From Antennarius striatus (lineage: Eukaryota; Chordata; Actinopteri; Lophiiformes; Antennariidae), in assembly GCF_040054535.1 (NCBI RefSeq), contig NC_090795.1:5679501-5743500 (forward strand): 64,000 nt of DNA, read 5' to 3'. How positions within the stretch are numbered: position 1 is the stretch's first letter; each line of letters starts with the position of its first letter. Of this stretch, positions 49,661-63,840 are shown one piece after another. Made by a program: the position numbers and the translations under genes. Under the pieces are notes generated by a model. That model was not told the origin of the DNA. It ran no database searches and saw nothing but the letters and a program-made list of their open reading frames with translations.

Positions 49661-52600
49661 CTACGCGTAGTACAAGACTCCCGACAACATAGTTCCCAGG
49701 ATACCTAGGGCACACAAACATCTCCACCACGATAAGATGATGGTTCCTTGGAGAGGATCAAATATCTGAATCAAATATTAAGCAAAAAATATCAACTGCT
49801 TTGCAACTATTTTGTAAAACGATCTGGAATGCATTCAGTTCCAACATGAAGCAAAATGTTTGATGGGAGCTTTTAACACTCATTAACACCTCCCTTTGAA
49901 AAGTGGTGGTGGCAGCAGCAACATGTTATGAGGAGGCTTTCCAGCAGCAGGAACATAGAGATGTGAGAGAACACAAAGGAACAAAGAAGTGGTATTTCTC
50001 AGGGAATATTTAAAGATGTTAGTATGAAACAAACATATATGAAATCTTCTAATGTATGTGTATGAGTTGAAGGTATCTGTTCACAAATGCTCCTTATTCA
50101 ATCTTATTACTGTACAAGGAAAATGTGCGCAGTCCAGAAAAACCTGACTGTAATTGCTGACAAGCTGTCACAAGAAACATTCACTGCTGTGGAAAACTCT
50201 CATTTTGTGTTGTAATTTGTTCTTGCTTTATTCATCCTGCAATATCACAAAATGTAAATATCAACAATGGGGTTTTATTAGTTTCTGCAGACTCCGTAAA
50301 CGCCAACACCTCATAAACTCTGCTGTACCTGATAATTAAAGAGACAAAGAGAAAACTGACATGTACGACATGATTCAACAAACCATAATAGGATGTTTCA
50401 ACAAGCTGCAATATTGGGGGCTGTCTAGTTTTCCATAAATTGTGTCTTACATGTAATCTAAATGTTGTCTTTTGTGGTTCATGTTTTACTTGAGAACCAG
50501 TAGTCTATTTTTCATCTATTTTTCTTCGTTCACTCTTAATGCACTTCTCTGAAAAAATATTACATAACTTTAATACTCACATGCAGTGTTTGAATTCTTT
50601 AAATTAATGCTCTCACAAATCGGCCTCTCATTGTTTTACACTGGCGATAGAGTCCATAAAGTAAAATGATGTGCTCCTTACCAAGCGCCGAGCCAGGTCA
50701 CGGGGACATTAAGTGGTAAAATTAGATTAGCTTATACTTAATGCAGTCCTCATGAAATTCCGCTGCAGAGGAGAAAAATGTTTCCTTACTGCCAAATGGT
50801 TCAACCGCGTTCTGTTTGCAGGAATCCAGTTGACCCGGAAGTGAAAAGCAAATAAATTCAAGCAAGAAAATTTAAGATTTGGTGAAATCCTTAAGAATGT
50901 TGTTACTTACATGTTTGCATGGTAATATTTAAGGCTAAGCCCTGAAGGTCAATAGATTGGGAGATTTCCTTTTTACACAGTTTCCATTGATACAGATCAA
51001 CCAAAAGAAATATAAAATTTAGTTGTGCTGGTCAGGCGATTTTACTGTTGGATGGCTTGAAGATATATTCCTTTATTATACATAAAAAAGCAATTTAATG
51101 CTGTAGACGTTCATATGTTTTTCATGCACACTTCCATTCATATATGAATGAATTTTAATTAGTTTGTCATCATAGTACATATGAGTATTTCTCTATATTT
51201 CCGGAAATGAAGCCTTTTCTTACCCTCAACTCAAAATCACATAAAAGGGCTCCTACTCCACAGACCAATGCATTAACCATTGTGAGAGCCAGCAGATGCC
51301 AGAGTGGAGTGCTGAAGAAAGAAGTGAAAGGATACTTGAAGTGGAGATGGTGCCACAGGCCCCGTGTTGTGTCTGGCTCTCGCTGTTGCAACCTGCAAGC
51401 CATTAGAGATCCATTCTTACTCATGGATGCACAAAGACTCTCTGGGGTGGCACCACCCACTGTCTGATAGAAATGTTGGAAATCTGCACCCCTTGGTGGA
51501 CGGAAGACCCGTATCCAATGATCTCAGCTTTTACAATTGGGACCCAAGGCCCTGTGCTTATATAGGAACATCCTGTTCTCAAAAACTGCACAGTCCCAGG
51601 AGATCTGCTACCAGATAAACACGCCTCCCATTGGTCCCTTATCCATTTCATGAGAAAGAGACCTGAAGCTTGACCTCAGCTCCCCACCGGGATCCTCTCT
51701 CCTAGATTTCCTTGCAGTGCTGTCAATTCTGTCTGACTCGCCGGGCTCATAATGCCAGCATTCTGCCTGGCCAGATCATGCCCCATTCACCAGGTGCAAA
51801 TAAAGACTGGCCAAATAAAAAGCTAAAAGGAGAAGGAGAAGATGGAGTGCTGCAGGGTAGCAGAGTTTGTAAGGGCTGTAAGGGAGTGTGTGTCTGGATG
51901 TGCCCGGACAGCAAAAAAAGGAATGCTGAGAAGGCCTGTGTGCAGGAAAATATATGCTACAGGCTGTCATTTTGCAGGAAGCAAAAATGCATTTCCTCCT
52001 TTTGAACCTCTTTTCCACTTTGAAGTCAAGCTGTGTTCAAATAGACAACAGGACCAGGATTAGAAGGTGGAAGCATATTATGTGTTTGCAGGAGAGGATG
52101 GCAGGATATACTGTAAATCCTTAATGTGTACAAATGCTGCGTTATTAAGTCTGTGAGGTACAGAACACACATACAGAATCGGAATGTGATGCAGCACTGC
52201 TCTGCAGCACTTTTGTGGTGATTAAAAATAGCTCTTAAGTAAATGAAGTTTCATTGTCTCTGAATGTGATCACTGCTCTCCCACTTTGTTCGGTACCCTC
52301 CACTGCAGAAAACTGCAACCTATCAGAAAACGCAGCTCCCAGCACAATCTGTAGGTACTGATACTGTAGGTATGGACGCGGCTAACATCTTTTCAGCTGG
52401 AGTTAAACCTGAGTGCAAAATCTGATGATTTACTTACTAACAACTTCCAATTTGAATGCAATTTTAACACCAATGCATTGTGACTTCCCTTAGATGTGAG
52501 CTTGTTGGCTGGGAAAGGAACTGCTACCTTCCCTCAAGGGTAAAGACTAAATACAATATGTTATTTTAAAAAATGGACTGTGAAGAAATGGCTTCCTTCC

Positions 52601-55600
52601 TTTTCCTCAGCTTGCAAACACTATTACCACTGGTAATAAACTAACACCAGCCACATACAATGTGTTTGGAATTTTGGGACAAAAAACAATGATTTGGTGG
52701 TGCATTCAGGTGCATATTGTAAACTCTGGAATAGATAATGATTTATTTGGCATGCAAACCCCAGCAAGGACATCGTAGTGCCTTCCAGGACCCCAGAAAC
52801 CCACCGCTTTTATCCTATCTATTTAGGTTATTTAAAACACTTGGTAGGTACAAGGTGAGTCATCGGACATGTTATGACACAACTCAGGACTTGCAAGTTG
52901 TGACTTGGGACTTGATTTTGTGTCTTATGATCTGTTTGCAACTGAAATGTGTCATAATCTGCTTTTGCATTCTCTCCTTTCTTGGTTTTTTAAAAAGTTT
53001 TGTATATATGCAGGGATCCTCATGAAAATCCATCATCTGGATACCTAAATTGAATCATATAAATTTCCATGTAGATCATTTAGAGTACTTTTGGCAATTA
53101 CAGTGATAGTATAAGCAAATCAAATCAGACAAAACCAGTGATCGTAAAATGACAGTGCCACAGATCTCAATGAGACTGGAGAAATATCTAAATGAGAGCT
53201 ACAAAGTGCAGGTAAGCACAAAAAAGATTTTAAAAAATTTAAAAAAAAAAAGAAACATCAAGTAGAGCAGATAAATCTCGCATAAACTAAATATGGTTGA
53301 AAATAAATTTTCACCTGAAAAGAAAGAATCTTTGGGTTTTCATGTATGTCCACTCTCACTCTGTATAGAGACTGAAATGAGTGCAGCCATAGCCAGACTG
53401 AAAACAAGAAAATGTGAAAGAAACTTTTAAATTCCAAGGGTTCATTTTTCCACCAGTGAAACTTTACTTCTTAATATCCTCAGTGAAGTGTTGCATGTGA
53501 TATTACAATAATGAGAGCCACTGTGGAACTTAGCTCAGTTTGAATATGACCTTTCAAACAGTTTCAACAAAATCAGCCACATCTTTATAAAAATGTCAGC
53601 AGGGTAAACTTTTGATAAATGGCAAAACCGTGTCACAATTAAGCCTGACATCCTGCGTGGTTGTGATAATTACCCTGTAAAGGTGCTGAGCACACTTTAC
53701 TGCTAGCATCCTTGGTTAGATGACCAAGAGGAGAGGTCAACCGGCTGTACGCTTGTTGTAGTGACTCAGCTTTTGCAAGCTGAAACAATGGCTCTATCTT
53801 AGTGTGCATGCAGAACACTGCATCTACACCTGCACTGAACCTGCACTCTGCAGCACCGTCACACCAGTGTAACCGTAAAAACCTGAAATCAAAATGATGT
53901 GATTAAAAACTGCAGCACTTTGTGAAATCATATGATAATAACCCAAATTAGTCATAAGCATAAAGTAGCACAAAATGCTTAAAAAATAAATAAATTATAC
54001 AGTGAGTATAAAATATCCAAGTTCAGACGCCTGCTGAGTGTTAGACGGCTGTGGATTCTGGTTCTGGTTCTGGTTCGTACACGTCAGCAGTTAACTCTAA
54101 TAGCCTAGCATTACTGCTGCAAAGCTCAAGACATTCTGAGATAGTGCCATGACTGTGCACTGTGTGTGTAGCTTTGTGTGAACCTTGAATGTGCTGCGGC
54201 CAAAGCCTTTCACTGAGAGGTTTGTGCAATAACACAGAGAGGTGATTCCAATCAGAGCGTTAGAGCGGTGTGACTGCCGTCCCTCCTTGATTCATTGCTG
54301 CTGTTTGCCTGCATTTCTGTCTCTCTGTTCATCCTTGCTTTTATTATTGGCTGTCACATACAGTATGAATGGAGGCTATTTTACGCTATGCTTCTGACAG
54401 GTCCTGGGATGTGAAACTATTATGTGAATTACCAGGGAAAACATCCTGATCATTACTGGGCTTTTTTTTTTTTTTTGATCACAACAAACCATCCATCTTA
54501 AAAAGACATTTATTTAGTTCTTTACTTTATTTTTTGGCGCTGCAATTCCTCTATTTTCATCACCTTTTCCCTTTAAGTTTCCCTTAACACCCAGTCTTAT
54601 CTTTACCCCATCCATCTTTGTCACTTTTTTATCTATTTTTTCCCCTTATTCAAATCTATTTCTGTCGTCTCTGCTCTTCGCCTTCCATCTTTTTTAGCTT
54701 TCTTTCTTCCTAGCTTTCCGCACAACATCCATTGCACTTCCTCAGATTACTCTATTTGTCTTCATCACGTTGTCCCACCTCTTAATGCGGTTTTTCCCTT
54801 TATGTCCTGCCTATTATATACAACACTTCTCATCACAGTGGTAGAAAGGAGAAACCTGCATTGAGTCTGTATTGAATCTACAGATACAAAAGGCTAAAAG
54901 GTCTTTCTGGGTGCCCGAGAGAGGACGTTGTTGTAGTCTGGCGCAAAAGCATTGAGGCCGTGACACAGCTCCTTCTGAAAGTCACGGCGACAGACTGAGC
55001 TAAGCTGATAGGAGGAGGAAAGGGAAGATAAGGTGTGAGATGAAAGAAGAACACAAACTAAAGGTAAAGCAAAAGGAATAGATAATAGAGAGCAAAAATA
55101 TAACAGTAAGTCCAGGTCCTGTAGCTTGATAGCAGGCAGTCTGAGCCGACGAGAGAGAGAGAGAAAGGATGAGTCGGTGCTCCTGCTGAATGAAAAAGGG
55201 AGAGATGAGCCTGAAAGATTGACTAGAATAAGACAGAAAAAGACATTAAAGAGAATAAAGGAGTGCTCCTCTCTCTCTCTCTCTCTAGGGAGGAACAAAA
55301 AGATAACGAGGCAGGGTTGGCGGGTCTGGTCCAATAGCACATTTTGTGTATTTGCTGTTGACTGGCCTGGTCTCACAATTTGGCATTTTCGAAATTGATC
55401 TGATCCCTGGGATATTCAGAGCCCTGACATTCAATACAAACATGTCATGTCCAAACTACATCCTCTGGCTGAGATTTCACAGACAGAAATTTGAAAACAA
55501 GTTAATGTTGAGCGGCGGCAAGAGGAACATACCAAAGGAGGAAATGAGGAGGAGGACTGTCTGTAAACTTTACATAATTTTGTATCTGCTGCAGGAAGTA

Positions 55601-58600
55601 GTGTTTTTTCTTCATGAAAACTCCACTGGAGTATGCGATCTGGCCCAGTTACCTCTCCAAATGGGGTGCAGCTTTCCACTCCAGAGGGAAATCACTCTTC
55701 TGGTTTGACAAAAAACATTGACAAAGTCACTCCATCTTCCTCAATCTGACAGATTTGTCTACAGTACAGCAGTAGCGACTTTATTCTGCTAGTAATCTGG
55801 TATCTTAGAAGCCAAAACTCGCTTCCCTTTCTTATAAAGGGCTCTTGGTGCACTGATATGATCTCAACTGGCCACGCTGCACTCCATTGTGACTAAAATA
55901 TCTCTGGACAAATTCCAGGATGACACAGTGCTCTGCACATGGCCCTTGCTGACAACTCATCCAGGCTTTTAGGGAACGCTGCTATTAATATGAAGCTGCT
56001 GTCACATTTCAACGCAAGCTTTTCTTGAAACAATAAGAGATAGTAGCTGATGTATGCTTGATCTTGTCCAACACATATTTGAGAATAACCCATGACGTGG
56101 AGTGTAGCCTCACACACACATATAAGTAAACACCTCCTCAGAGGATGCTATTCCCACAAAGCCTCAGAGACCTTGATCAGTGATTCAGTATGTGTGGGCA
56201 TGCACACACTGTACATGTGTGGCTGTGTCTCTGCAGCATTGTTATCAGAGTGGTTGACACTGGTGGCGTGATAAAGCTTTGCTTGCTGTGCTGCAGGCAC
56301 AGGCCTCATGAGAACACGTCAAAACATCACAGAGATTTTAACTGTTTTGCACATGAGGAACTCTCATAATATATCTTTTTAGCTTGGGGGAAGTCTGCAG
56401 GTAGATGTTAACCATGTTTGCATGTGGGAAAATAATTTTCCTCGCCCTTGTATTCCCACTGCTACACACAGGCACATCGCATGAACTGCTTTCCAATCTA
56501 AATGTGTTTATTAGCAGAAAATGTATTTTAGTAATCACTATAGCTGGAAAATCATAGTAAACTAACTAGATTAAAAAATGAAGGTATACAGCATTGATAT
56601 GTTTTTTTTGTTGATATGAATACGTAACAGATAAAGAAAGCCATGTAAAATGTATGCAAATATATTATATATAGAATATGATAAGAATATTATAAGGGTA
56701 TTGTTTTAATGCAATAAACACCAATCAAACACTAATCAGACAAAAATCAAATCATAAGCAAACTTTAAATGCCACGCAATGCTTGCCGTTTAGATCATAT
56801 TTTGAAGATTCCATGTATATATTATGAACAATTACTAGAAATGGTGCCATTTAACACCCAATTATGGACCATATGCTCAATGTGATCCAAAACAATAAGC
56901 AGAGAAAGAACGAGAGAAGGAGGCCAGTCTGTACACTAATATCTTCTATTATGTTCTTGGTTGGATTTTGCTTTCCTACATTATTTTCCTGACCTTAATC
57001 TAAATTTCAACAAGTCAAATCCCAGCCATAACCACATAGTTTTGACCAAAATTGTAGATACTGCAGTTTGGATTTGCAGAGCAGAGTGTGGGAAGATAAA
57101 ATTTCCTCTGTGATGAGTGCGATAAAAACTAGTTAATAAAAATTCACACATGCTTCTTCTTGAGTTCAAGTAATCAATTAAAATACGCTCAACAGGCAGA
57201 GAAAATGAAGTTATAGCACTTCTCTCTGATGTGCCGCCTGTGTTTTTTAGTCTACTTGCTGGTCTGACAGGGGGAGAAAGAGAGGATGAGAATGAAATAG
57301 ACAGGAGGAGCACTGAGAGAGGAGGTAAAGGGAGTCAGGGTCTCTGAGGAGCTGCTCTTACTCTATGCTGTGAGTTTGGACAAGAGGCAAGCTGTAAGTC
57401 ATCCATGGAGTTTCCTGTTTGCAAATTCCCTTTGGGGATTCTTCCCACCAGGGATTCACAAGGATTCCATATTCAACAACGCCCACTCCTGTCACCAGAG
57501 ATCTGATTTGGAAGCAACATAGATATGAACAATACATGTACAGCATGCACACATGCACGCCAATCCCAATTTTAAGATTTTATCTGAAATGCTTACATTT
57601 TCTACAACATCTCAGGAATTTCATCTACAAATTAATGGGAACTATTCTACTTGCACCATTGCATTTTTATTTGACCATAAACTGCATGCATAACTAAATC
57701 TGAGTTGTGATGAATGAGGTGTTCTTAGTACTGCGCCTCAGTGGGTTATGGCTCTGCAGTATGAGAGGAAACAAATCAAAGAAAAACACAGCTTAAGCCT
57801 GTATTCCTATTACTGCAGTGTTACAAAAGAACAATCCATATATAGCAAAGTCTCTGACTGCAGTATTTAGGTCAGTCTAGCAAAACCTAGAGTGAGAGAC
57901 AATGGGCAGCTTCAACCTAAAAATCGAGTCAATTCAGCTTGTGAAAAAATAAAGATAAGTGGTGTGTGTGATCATGTCATGTGTATGTACATCACGTTAG
58001 TGAAGTATTCTATGTGATATTTACATAGCTGCATACTTGATTTCTTTGGAAGACATCTTTAAAAATCTTCTGCTGCCATGAATGCTGACAGATTTTCATT
58101 CATGCAATAGATGTCCAGTTACCAAGCTAGCATTTATGTCACTAAGTCTGAGCTACAGGATGGGAACATCATGTATACTATATAACAACAACATGGGAAT
58201 GACTGTTAGCCATGACACAAAGCCAATAAATTGGACTTGGGTGATAATACAAGTTTTACTTCAGATTTATTAAGTTTGTTTGTTTTGGTAAAAATCAGAA
58301 GACTACAGTGAATACATGATTATTTTAAAGCATAGACTGCAAAAGTTATGGCCTATGAATATAAATTTCATATTTTTAGTGAATGCATTTCATTATTTAT
58401 TTCAAAAAGTGAAGCAAGGCATTTTGGGATGTATGCTATATTTGCTTTTTAGTCTTAAATGACAAGATTGATGTCCATCAGTTTCTTGACCAAAAAGTAA
58501 GTAATCTCAAAATGTACTGACAGGATTGTAATACCAGATTTTACCCAGCATTTGACTGATATTTTTACCAGTAGTTTGTAGCAGTCGATAATATAAGAGG

Positions 58601-60554
58601 CACTATTTAGGAAATCGGAAAACATTGTTGTTGCTATGCATAAATCTTCATCGTTGATTGGTTGCCCTACATTACTGTAAGCCCACTCAGATAAATCAAA
58701 CTGTTGCTGGGACAGATTGTGTCTTTGGTGCCTCAGTAGGGATCAACACAGTTACTTTCAGCTTTAAGAAAAGGTAACAGAAACCCAGAGGAACACAGCT
58801 CCACTGTGAGACTCTATATTTACAGCTTTGCCAGCAAACTATTGTATATTTTACAATTCTTTACTGTGCTTTATATGGCTATAAACAAAAGCACAGTTCA
58901 TTACTGTATTTTTATAGTCATAACATTTAGAGTAAATTCTAGTAAATGATAGCACGACAGTAAAATTCTGTAATTACATTTTTTCTCATAATAAACTGCA
59001 ATTTAATGTAAGAGATGAAAACAGTGTATCAATGTACAGATTTCTCTCAATTTACCATAAAGTTTAACAGTGTACTGCTACACAACCACCTCTCAACTCT
59101 CAAGTCTCTCTTCCCTTATTAACCTTGTCTTCTTAAGGGGCTTTGACCCATTCCTCAACCTGAAACGTCATTTCCAGTATAATATATTACTGTACTACTT
59201 TATACTGTAAGGATCAGAGTTAAATACTAATGGCAATCATTTGGAGCCAAGATTGACCCTCAGGAACATAATGATGGCTCAACAATATTGTGCAAAAATA
59301 AATGAAGTAAAGATTTTAATAGTCCTCACTGTGGTTAACAGGGCATCTCCAGATCAAGTCATTCCATGTTTTCAACAACACCTCTTGCTGATGTATTAGC
59401 TTCAAACCATACAGAGAAAAAATTGACCAAAGAGAATGTTGAATGTAGTTTTCACAGTTTCAGCTTAAGTTTGTTTCTAAGGCAACATTTTTTCAAACCT
59501 AATAATAGGCAGAGTGTGCTTGAATGTGTGTAATCTCCCTGAATGGATAATAGTGTGCCAAGAAACAAGCATAAATTAAATCCTAAAAAGGTGCAACTTG
59601 CACTCAGAAACGTCTGTGGACGCCTGCACTCTAATTCCTTATTGCAGCACATACTTTGTACTCATCACACATACAACAAAGCAAAGAAACAAATAAAAAC
59701 CCAACCCCAAGAACACAGAAGATGTAAAAAAAAAATTTAAAAAATCAAATAACACCCGCATTTGGAGTCTCTAGTGGCCCCTGCATTTCCTTTTCTCTTT
59801 TTTCCATTATTCCTTTCTTGTGCAAGACCTCCACAAGGAGACCAATAGACCACAGCCAGCAAAGTAACTGCAGACATTTGAAAAGAAAAAAAAGGATGAT
59901 GTGCTGACACAAGTAATGGAGATCACTAATACATTAAAGTGGAAGATAAATATGATAGATACTATGATTAGTTCAGCCACTGATAGTCCTTATAATGATA
60001 ATCTCCTCATTAAACTGATAAGTTAAAGAAAACCACCATTAGCAAATGTTCATTTTCTAGATAACTAACTAACCTAACTACCTAACTAACTACTGTAATT
60101 AAATAACTGGACCCACGGGAAAAGAGTAAGAAAAAAAAATCCAAAAGGAAGCAAAAACATTTGTTAGGTCAGTGTTACTCAACCTCCTGAATAGCTTCTT
60201 GCAAATCAGTTACAGTATTTTTAAAACACAGCGTCTTGTTTGCGGCAGGGTTTTAATAATCATAGGCCTGCAGCAGTCAGTAAACGTAGCCTGTTGTGCT
60301 ATATTTAGGAAACTTCCTGTAATAATTGTGCTTCCAACATGTTTAACATTCATGAGCCAAAACTACAGTAGCACAAAAACACTAAATATGATTTATTTTC
60401 TTCCATTAATCAATTTTCAATGTGGTAAGTGTTTACTGTGTAGATGTATAATACAACAAAGGCTGGAAACACACTGCAATAAAACGGTATCATATTTCTG
60501 TGCCTCTCCTACATGTTCTGACACCATCAATTCCCTCCATCGTGGAAGCTGACA
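49661..60554. other. gene desert, second part
   Basis: No gene recognised in about 11 kb. A GC-richer patch at about 51250-51800 and complementary GA/CT tracts at 55148-55164 and 55267-55287 stand out. The remainder is AT-rich intergenic DNA. Confidence 0.6.
55148..55287. repeat. (GA)n and (CT)n tracts in inverted arrangement
   Basis: A GA tract at 55148-55164 and a CT tract at 55267-55287 are complementary and about 100 bases apart, so they could pair as a stem. Confidence 0.7.
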
Positions 60555-60812
60555 ATCACCATTGTTTCAAGCAGCGTGGGTTTAGCAGGAGGGGTCTTTC
60601 AGCTTTCCAGCCAGCTGGACTTCCGTGAATTGCTAAAGATGAGTCAAACCCAGACCTCATTATGAGGTGGCGTCTCATCCGGGGCGTACCCCACCTCTTG
60701 CCCGTAACCAACTGGGATTGGCTCCAGCAGATCTGTGACCTGCAAGGTGGACAAGCATATGGATGAGACAATGGGGATGGATGGATGGATGGATGGATGG
60801 ATGGATGGATGC
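60555..60812 (+). mobile_element. L2/Maui-like LINE 3' end with (GGAT)n tail
   Basis: The run CAGACCTCATTATGAGGTGG, TCATCCGGGGCGTACCCC, and TGGGATTGGCTCCAGCAG followed by a GGAT repeat is the typical 3' end of a very common fish LINE. Only the 3' part is present; no ORF remains. Confidence 0.75.
60774..60812. repeat. (GGAT)n microsatellite
   Basis: About ten GGAT units forming the tail of the adjacent LINE 3' end. Confidence 0.95.
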
Positions 60813-60950
60813 ACGGATAGAGTAAGAGCAGAGGAGGTTGTGGAAGCCAGAGATATTATCACACACAATCTATTTCCCTTCTCACAACATTCACTTGAGT
60901 GTCTTAGAGTGATAGTGGGGAATAGCTTAAATCTCAGTGTTCTCGTTTGC

Positions 60951-62272
60951 GTGCATCCTTGCGTCTTTGATGCACAACCTTTGACGGGGACGCACGATAG
61001 TCAGACAGCGTGCGTCTCAGGGACGCAAGCTTTAAATGCTTACAATTAAAACAATCGATGCTACCTTTTTCCGCGATATAATATTGGGAAAAAATGCCCT
61101 TACATTCAACAAAAAATATTCACAATTTCTCCATTTCTCCACTTAAATTTCCAACCCGGAAATCGCCGTTATGACTCACCTGCGGGATTCAGCCCTGTTA
61201 AAATCAACTTGCATTGAGAGTAACTGCAACACGACGTCTGCTCATTTTACACGCAGCAGTGATAGAGCGACGAATTAATCTTATATTATCACATGCCTCC
61301 AAAAAAACCCAAATGACAATCAGTGCTTTTTCGGATAAAAATCAATCAAAAATTTATGAAGACAAAGAGACAGATATTTCTGTGGACAGTAAGAATGAAG
61401 AGGCAGAAAAAGACAAGCAAAAACCAGTAAAATCCGAGCATTTGTACATCAATGGACGCAATTGTTTCCATGAGTGAGGCACATTATGGAGAAAACTACA
61501 TGTATTGCAAGGTATGCACACAACACAATTCAGTCAATGGTATGCACAAATCTGCAAAAAAAATCTAAATTTCATGATGTCCACCTTTACTTGTCATGCT
61601 GAACTGAATGCACACATGTTGGCCATGGATATCCCCTCACTGCAAGACGACTGAAAGAGATGCATTGCGAAACCCAATGCCAAGAAGGATAATGCAATCT
61701 TAGTTCTTTTAAAAGTTGTGAAATGGATGGCTGGTGAAGATATACCCTTCAACAAGCTTAAAACTATCATTATGCATGGCATTGGTGTACCTGATGTGGA
61801 GTTCCTTAAACAACAGAACATGCATTATGACTCGTACTTCACAGGAAGCCAACTTTTGGATAGTTTGGCTGAATTTTCAGAAAAAGAGTTAATAGAAAAT
61901 AATTAGGCATCTTAGTATTAAGCATCCTTGCACACGAATAAACTGTAAAAGGTTAGTTCTCTATGCTCAAATAATTTACTCTGATACAATATTTCTGAAA
62001 CTGTTTTTTTTTTTAAGAATAACTACCAGGCTTTAACATTTAAATTAAAAATAATATGTAATTTATTCCTTTTTTTGTTTTTACTTAATAAATAGTTATG
62101 ACATTATCAATAATATTAAAATTAACAGTTTGTTTCGTTTTTATATTGTACTATTGGCTAAACTCAATCCTTGCATATGGCATTTACCGTATATTCTGGT
62201 ATTACTTTTGGGATGCATAAACGTCACGCTGGGATGCACACATTTTTGTTGCAGCGCATCCCAGGAATGCAC
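60951..62272 (+). mobile_element. decayed hAT-like DNA transposon
   Basis: A 1.3-kb segment bounded by imperfect inverted ends (GTGCATCCTTG at 60951; GGAATGCAC ending at 62272, whose complement reads GTGCATTCCTGGG). Both ends are rich in GRGAYGCA motifs. Between them is a broken transposase-like frame. No clear 8-bp target duplication could be seen, so the borders are approximate. Confidence 0.5.
61293..61906 (+). pseudogene. remnant of a hAT-type (ZNF862/BED-like) transposase N-terminal region
   Basis: Starts ATGCCTCCAAAAAAACCCAAA; one base is missing after the A run, so MPPKKPK does not join MTISAFSDKNQSKIYEDKET. An acidic Lys/Glu stretch follows, then a stop at 61475-61477, a shifted Cys-x2-Cys piece (MYCKVC), TCHAELNAH, another stop at 61651-61653, and an open end NAILVLLKVVKWMAGEDIPF, QLLDSLAEFSEKELIENN. 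This order (short basic start, zinc-finger-like unit, helical segment) is that of hAT-type proteins from memory. No DDE catalytic domain remains, so the copy cannot encode an active enzyme. Family assignment is moderately sure. Confidence 0.55.
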
Positions 62273-63780
62273 TACTTTCTTGAGGTAAAATGAACTCTGA
62301 AATCTAGTCAAGCGGAGTTTGCAGAATGCAAGATGAGGCAAAAACGGGCTGAAAAACAGTCACAGCCTCAGAGGAGATGCTATAAAATAAACAGATTTAA
62401 CTACTTGCATGCATCAAATGTAGCTACTCCCCAAAGCTAAATTCTATCTTCAAATAACCCTGATTAATCACCTATTATTGTGATTAATACATTGTCAAAG
62501 TTTAAAAGTTTTTATTAATATCACAAGTTTTTATTTAAGACATTGATGAATAATGTGTAGCCTCTGATGGGATCAGTGTTGTGGCAAGAATGGAAGATGA
62601 GCTATTGCTTCTGATCAAAAAGAAAAAGAAACATAACTTATGACAAAACATTTTTGGCAGTTTTTTTTGCTGGCTCACAAGTCTTACCCTACAAAAAACT
62701 ATAACACCAATATTATTATGAAATTACCAATATTAATTTAGACACAAAGAACTTGAATATGTTCTTTCCTTGTAAATGAAGATGGTTTTTTTAAAGGCTT
62801 TCTACATGGCTTATTTTATTTGTTATGTGTGGGCTCCAGGAAAAAATGATTCTATATTAGTAACAGTTAACAGGGATCCAAATAAGTAAACAAATGCACA
62901 AGTAAGACCTTCACTGTCTACATGGAAATACTGAAACAAGGTCATGCAATGCAAATTCATAATGAATATTAAAATACTTCCCACATGAATCATAATTGCT
63001 TTGTATTCTCTAGCATCTACAGTACATTAAGAAAATCAAAGCAAATCCATGTTTACCTCAAATGATGACTGAATTTTACCATCAACAGTAGCTACAAGCT
63101 AATGTTTGAAATTACAAGCATGCACAAATATGAGTATCAAATGCAACGTTAGGGCCTTGCCAGCCAGAAGCTGTTTAAAGATTCTTGATCACAAACAAAG
63201 CAATTAATGAAATTGCAACAACATCCTGCTGTGTTTCTGCTGGCCGATCACAATGAACTGGGAAATGATAATGAAAAAGGCTGTGGTCAGTAAAACCACC
63301 CAATTTCACATACAAGGGGAGTTGATAAGCTTCCAGTAAGTGGATTAGTGTAATGGCATCGTCTGCAAGTGCACATTAGTTGTCAGATCACTCATGATGC
63401 TACTAGTGCTTAAGTCTTCTAATATAGCTATATTTGGTCCTTCAAATTCCTTCTTTCCTCCGTTGACATAAAAACTGCTTCAAGGATGTGAAGCCAAATT
63501 CTTCCTTTAAAAAATTCCTTTGTGGCCTCCTCAGAGAGGGGACATGATTATCGTGTTTGAACTCTGCCATCTTTAATTATGTAAGGATAAAGACCGCTTT
63601 AGAATAACAAAAACATTAGTTATATGTTAGGTACTGGAGTAATAGCTGGATGATAGCAGGCCTGCTTTTGCATCATTGGACTCGAGGCTTAGTAGACAAG
63701 CGTAAATGAAACTTACACCTGCTGCCACCATACACCCCTCCATCACGTACGCTCACACCCCATTCACAGCTCTGCTGTGG
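62273..63780. other. intergenic, nothing recognised
   Basis: AT-rich DNA without convincing exon, repeat family or RNA gene. Confidence 0.6.
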
Positions 63781-63840
63781 GTGGGGGATATTGTTCAGTG
63801 TTTGTAGGTGCTGATGAAATTCGAAGGGTGAGGTGTGAAT

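Noticed and set aside
54894-55376. 160-codon open frame on the - strand
   Set aside because: Low-complexity Ser/Leu/Phe content arises from GA/CT repeats; no domain or splice context.
58840-59060. AT-rich region with recurring ACAGTAAA / TTACTGTA, possible MITE
   Set aside because: Motifs are scattered and I could not define terminal inverted repeats or target duplications.
60773-60812. Regular short repeats considered as a CRISPR-like array
   Set aside because: They are simple GGAT units with no spacers, at the tail of a LINE in a vertebrate genome.
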